DNA from: Candidatus Accumulibacter contiguus
GTDB taxonomy: Bacteria > Pseudomonadota > Gammaproteobacteria > Burkholderiales > Rhodocyclaceae
DNA length: 64,000 bases
Assembly: GCF_012940005.1 (NCBI RefSeq)
Contig: NZ_SPMX01000009.1
Coordinates: 1 to 64,000 of the forward strand
Direction: 5' to 3'
The notes beneath the pieces are model-generated. The model searched no databases. It was not told where the DNA came from and worked only from the letters and a program-made list of their open reading frames with translations. Below, one piece after another: positions 61,165 to 64,000 of the stretch (position 1 is the stretch's first letter; every line of letters starts with the position of its first letter). The translations under genes and the position numbers were made by a program.

Positions 61165-61857
61165 CTGGGACTTTTCGATGCCAGCGAAGCAGCGCTGCGC
61201 CTGCTGTTTTCCGGCGATCCCGAGCTGTGGCAGATCGTCGGCGTTTCGCTGTCGGTGACGCTGCGCGCGATGCTGATGGCCATGCCCCTGGGGATTGGCA
61301 TCGGCTATCTGCTGGCGACGCTGGAGTTTCCAGGGCGGCGACCGCTGATCGTCGTGACGCAGGGGCTGCTGGCGTCGCCAACGGTGGTCGTCGGTCTGAT
61401 CCTCTACCTGCTGCTTTCGCGCCAGGGGGTTCTGGGGCCGCTCCAATTGCTGTTCACCCAGACCGCGATGGTCATTGGCCAGGTGCTGATCGCCCTGCCG
61501 GTGCTGATCGCCTTCTCGCTCGCGGCGATCCAGGGCGCCGATCCGCGTGCCCGCGAGACCGCCGTCGCGCTCGGCGCATCGGCTCCGCGCATCGCCTGGA
61601 CGATGCTCGTCGAAGTGCGCTTCGCGCTGATGGCGGCGGTCTGCAACGCTTTCGGCCGGGTCGTCTCGGAGATCGGATGCTCGCTGATGGTGGGCGGCAA
61701 CATCGCCGGCGTGACGCGCAACATCCCGACGGCGATCGCGCTCGAAACCAGCAAGGGCGAGTTCGCGCAGGGCATTGCCCTCGGCATCGTCCTTCTGGTC
61801 GTTGCGCTGGGAATCAATTCGGCTTTTGCCTTTTTTCAGGGAGAATCACGACGATGA
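61165..61857 (+). CDS. tupB: Tungstate ABC transporter permease, probable CTG start
   Basis: The ~230-residue permease has about five helices (VGVSLSVTLRAMLMAMPLGI, LIVVTQGLLASPTVVVGLIL, TAMVIGQVLIALPVLIAFSL) and the coupling loop RARETAVALGASAPRIAWTM. No ATG, GTG or TTG lies near the expected N-terminus. The best start is CTG 61165 (LGLFDASEAALRLL) with GAGGTAAGG just upstream. ATG 61072 would add 31 residues inside tupA, and ATG 61270 would cut the first helix. Confidence 0.82.
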   Translation: MGLFDASEAALRLLFSGDPELWQIVGVSLSVTLRAMLMAMPLGIGIGYLLATLEFPGRRPLIVVTQGLLASPTVVVGLILYLLLSRQGVLGPLQLLFTQTAMVIGQVLIALPVLIAFSLAAIQGADPRARETAVALGASAPRIAWTMLVEVRFALMAAVCNAFGRVVSEIGCSLMVGGNIAGVTRNIPTAIALETSKGEFAQGIALGIVLLVVALGINSAFAFFQGESRR

Positions 61858-62570
61858 GCCTGCTCGGCGTGACTACGCTGACCAAATCCTTCGCGGCGCG
61901 ACGCCTGTTCTCGATCGATACGCTGACCCTGCAGACCGGCGAGAGCTATGTCCTGACCGGTGAGAACGGCAGTGGCAAGTCCACCCTGCTGCGTATCCTG
62001 GCCGGCATCGAAGTGCCGGACAGTGGACTTGGGCACTATCAGGATCGGTGCTTCAACTGGCAGCCCTATCCCGACTGGCTGCGCCGGGAGGTGATCTACG
62101 TGCATCAGCAGCCCTACCTTTTCCATACCAGTGTCGCCGACAACATCGCTTACGGACTGCGCGTCAGAGGTGTCGAAGCGAACCAGCGGCAGCGGCTGGT
62201 CGCGGCAGCGATCGCCTGGGCACGCCTGACGCATCTGCTGGCGACGCCGCCGCAGAAGCTTTCCGGAGGAGAAAGGCAGCGCGTGGCTCTGGCACGCGCC
62301 TGGGTATTGAAGCCCAAGGTGCTGCTGCTCGACGAACCGACGGCCAATCTCGATGCCGAATCGCGGCGGCAAACCATCGACCTGCTGCGCGGCTTCTGCG
62401 CGGCGCGGACCACGGCGGTCATCGCCTGCCATGATCGCGACCTTATCGAACTGCCCGACATGCGTCGGCTGGATCTGGCAAGCGGTCAGCTCTGCGTCGG
62501 AAGCTTTGGCATTGTATCTTCAAGCACCTCACCGTCGATGGCCTGCGAATCGACGACCCGATGCAGGTAA
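61854..62570 (+). CDS. tupC: Tungstate ABC transporter ATP-binding protein
   Basis: The 238-residue ATPase has Walker A TGENGSGKST, Q-loop HQQPYLFHTS, signature LSGGERQR, Walker B VLLLDEPTANLDAES and ACHDRDLI. ATG 61854 overlaps the permease stop (ATGA). Its last ~85 bases overlap the end of the gene on the opposite strand, and the final ~25 residues (SSTSPSMACESTTRCR) are probably not conserved. Confidence 0.9.
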   Translation: MSLLGVTTLTKSFAARRLFSIDTLTLQTGESYVLTGENGSGKSTLLRILAGIEVPDSGLGHYQDRCFNWQPYPDWLRREVIYVHQQPYLFHTSVADNIAYGLRVRGVEANQRQRLVAAAIAWARLTHLLATPPQKLSGGERQRVALARAWVLKPKVLLLDEPTANLDAESRRQTIDLLRGFCAARTTAVIACHDRDLIELPDMRRLDLASGQLCVGSFGIVSSSTSPSMACESTTRCR

Positions 62571-63028
62571 GCGTAAGCCACCCGCCACTGCTGCCGCCCC
62601 ACCTGGAGCGTTACCGTCTTGTCGTTGAGCCGGATGACCCTGCCGCTGCGTTGCTGCTGGTTGCGGTCAAGATACCCGACGATCTCGCCAACGGCCACCT
62701 CGTTGTGGCCGAGGCCGCGCTGCGGCTGCTCACGAATCTGTACGTCTGCGCCATCGATGTTGATCGCGGCATAGTCGAGCAGCCAGTACTTGCCCGTTGC
62801 CAGCTCAAGCACCAGCGCCCGCTTGCGGTTCAATTCGATGATTTTCGCCTTGCAGGACGTATTGCCCTGGCTATCGAAGTATTCGATGAGTTGCCCGACG
62901 CGCAGCCGGGAGCGAATCGCCTCGGCCCATTGCGGCTGGTCGAGAACACGGTTGATCGCCGCGCGCATCCGGAACAACTCGAATGCGGAAGCCTGATTCA
63001 TTGCCTTGAGCACATCCGAGAAATTCAT
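62486..63028 (-). CDS. Conserved hypothetical protein, 180 residues
   Basis: The product starts MNFSDVLKAMNQASAFELFR and has two beta-rich segments of similar plan: IRSRLRVGQLIEYFDSQGNT...RALVLELATGKYWLLDYAAI and EVAVGEIVGYLDRNQQQRSG...TVTLQVGRQQWRVAYAYLHR. The pattern suggests tandem KOW/SH3-like barrels. I do not know the function. ATG 63028 has AGGAT upstream; a TTG at 63055 is the alternative. It converges with tupC and lies downstream of bpt. Confidence 0.65.
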   Translation of the reverse strand: MNFSDVLKAMNQASAFELFRMRAAINRVLDQPQWAEAIRSRLRVGQLIEYFDSQGNTSCKAKIIELNRKRALVLELATGKYWLLDYAAINIDGADVQIREQPQRGLGHNEVAVGEIVGYLDRNQQQRSGRVIRLNDKTVTLQVGRQQWRVAYAYLHRVVDSQAIDGEVLEDTMPKLPTQS

Positions 63029-63059
63029 TTCGATATCCTTTGTCGTCCGCCTCAATTAC

Positions 63060-63842
63060 TTATTCGGCATGGATTTTCCGTGCCGCCGCAAGCGGGGATG
63101 GTTCGGCCATTCGCTCCTGCAGATCGATCCACTGCCCTTCGAACAGCCCTTCGACCGGTTTGAAGTTTGCCTTGTAGGCCATCTTCCGGCTGTCGCGAAT
63201 CCAGTAGCCGAGGTAGAGATACGGCAGACCATTGGCGACACACTGCGCGATCTGCCAGACGATGTTGTAGGTGCCGAGAGCGGCCGGCCGCAGATCCGGA
63301 TCGTAGAAGGTGTACACCGACGACAGACCGTCGTTGAGGACATCGAGGATACTCACCATACGCAGCACACCCGCGTCGGTGAACTCGATCAGCCGGGTAT
63401 CGACGCGGCTCTGCAACAGGAAATGCGTGTATTGTTCGTGGCTGTCCTGATCCATGCCACCGCCAGCGTGCCTCGCCGCTTGATAGCGCAGATAGAGCTG
63501 ATAATGTTCGTCAAGAAAACCGAGTGGCAGCTCGCGCGCCTGCAAGCCGGTGTGCCTGCGGATACTGCGGAGCTGGCTGCGGTTCGCCGCGAAGCGATCG
63601 ACCGGCAGTCGCACCGGAATGCAGGCGTGGCACTCGTCGCACTTCGGCCGGTAGGTGAACACCCCGCTGCGCCGAAAACCGCTGCGAACGAGTTCGCCAT
63701 AGACCTCGGTGTTGATCAGATGACTCGGGGTCGCGACCTGCGAACGCGCTCGTTCGTCCGGCAGGTAGCTACAGGTGTAGGGCGCCGTGGCATAGAACTG
63801 CAGCAGCGAAAAGGGCAACTCGGAATCGTTGAGCCGGGACAA
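63060..63842 (-). CDS. bpt: Aspartate/glutamate leucyltransferase (N-end rule)
   Basis: Bpt adds leucine from Leu-tRNA to N-terminal Asp or Glu, marking proteins for ClpSAP. The 260-residue ATE1-like protein has [20 protein letters not shown], the cysteine-rich [20 protein letters not shown] and [20 protein letters not shown]. The only in-frame start is TTG 63842, directly after the aat stop (63846-63848). The pair aat-bpt is a common N-end-rule operon. Confidence 0.92.
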   Translation of the reverse strand: MSRLNDSELPFSLLQFYATAPYTCSYLPDERARSQVATPSHLINTEVYGELVRSGFRRSGVFTYRPKCDECHACIPVRLPVDRFAANRSQLRSIRRHTGLQARELPLGFLDEHYQLYLRYQAARHAGGGMDQDSHEQYTHFLLQSRVDTRLIEFTDAGVLRMVSILDVLNDGLSSVYTFYDPDLRPAALGTYNIVWQIAQCVANGLPYLYLGYWIRDSRKMAYKANFKPVEGLFEGQWIDLQERMAEPSPLAAARKIHAE

Positions 63843-63845
63843 GTC

Positions 63846-64000
63846 TCAAGTCCAGGCTTGGCTGGCACCAGCGGCCGGCCATCGGCCAGGTTGCCAGGCC
63901 TGGGCCACCAGCGCCCGCAAGCGGGCCATGAAAACGGCTCGCGGAATCTCGCGCGCGCCGAGAGAGGCAAGATGCGCAGTGTTCATCTGGCAATCCACCA
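63846..64000 (-). CDS. aat: Leucyl/phenylalanyl-tRNA-protein transferase, C-terminal end (runs off the window)
   Basis: The last ~50 residues contain IDCQMNTAHLASLGAREIPR, the conserved C-terminal segment of Aat (pattern DCQxxTxHLxSLGAxxIPR), followed by AVFMARLRALVAQAW. Aat adds Leu or Phe to N-terminal Lys or Arg. Five bases separate its stop from the bpt start. Confidence 0.85.
   Translation of the reverse strand, partial: VDCQMNTAHLASLGAREIPRAVFMARLRALVAQAWQPGRWPAAGASQAWT

Noticed and set aside
1-64000. CRISPR array, rRNA or tRNA genes
   Set aside because: No regularly spaced repeats with unique spacers, no rRNA stretch and no cloverleaf were noticed on reading; a dedicated scan (tRNAscan, CRISPR finder) was not possible.

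Overview
The window is GC-rich chromosomal DNA of a betaproteobacterium, most likely of the Rhodocyclales / Candidatus Accumulibacter type. This is inferred from gene content and order: an rnf cluster followed by nth, a DUF1841 gene and a MoxR/VWA pair, pyrD, bpt-aat, and a phaC/pta/ackA/fabI carbon-storage cluster. No rRNA, tRNA or CRISPR array was seen.

Layout. 0-2.4 kb: the end of an IS66-like element and two degenerate EAL-domain genes. 2.5-8.3 kb: a minus-strand cluster phaC, MaoC/phosphate acetyltransferase fusion, ackA, fabI and a GNAT remnant. 8.9-16.2 kb: a minus-strand RND efflux operon (outer-membrane factor, adaptor, pump) ending in a patatin-like lipoprotein. 16.3-17.1 kb: three coupled small genes. 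17.3-49.2 kb: a sulfur island with one damaged and three intact sulfonate/taurine-type ABC transporters plus a lone binding protein, a TauD-type dioxygenase, an acylating aldehyde dehydrogenase next to a shrunken xsc remnant, a cysteate-type module (racemase plus CuyA-like lyase), CoA-transferase subunits and many decaying genes. 50-64 kb: housekeeping genes (VWA/MoxR, DUF1841, nth, rnfABCDGE, pyrD, tupABC, bpt, aat).

The most interesting system is the family 2A encapsulin operon at 37.8-42.5 kb. It encodes a SrpI-like nanocompartment shell directly followed by a cysteine desulfurase cargo with a ~200-residue disordered N-terminal extension. Upstream on the same strand lie an XRE regulator, a serine O-acetyltransferase and a rhodanese. 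Sulfonate importers flank the operon on both sides. Palindromes built from the half-site ATAAGCAA occur before the shell gene and in the rhodanese/transporter divergent promoter, with a single half-site before a DUF302 gene. This suggests one sulfur-responsive regulon: sulfonates are imported and desulfonated, sulfide is fixed into cysteine through O-acetylserine, and cysteine sulfur is mobilised inside the encapsulin shell.

The island is eroding. Visible events are a MITE insertion with a perfect 8-bp target duplication, microhomology deletions, 19-bp and 42-bp tandem duplications and 5' truncations. Separately, at least six genes are broken by one extra base in a homopolymer run, including the housekeeping gene pyrD, so those frameshifts may be sequencing errors. 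A dispersed intergenic repeat occurs at four places and supplies the last residues of RnfG.
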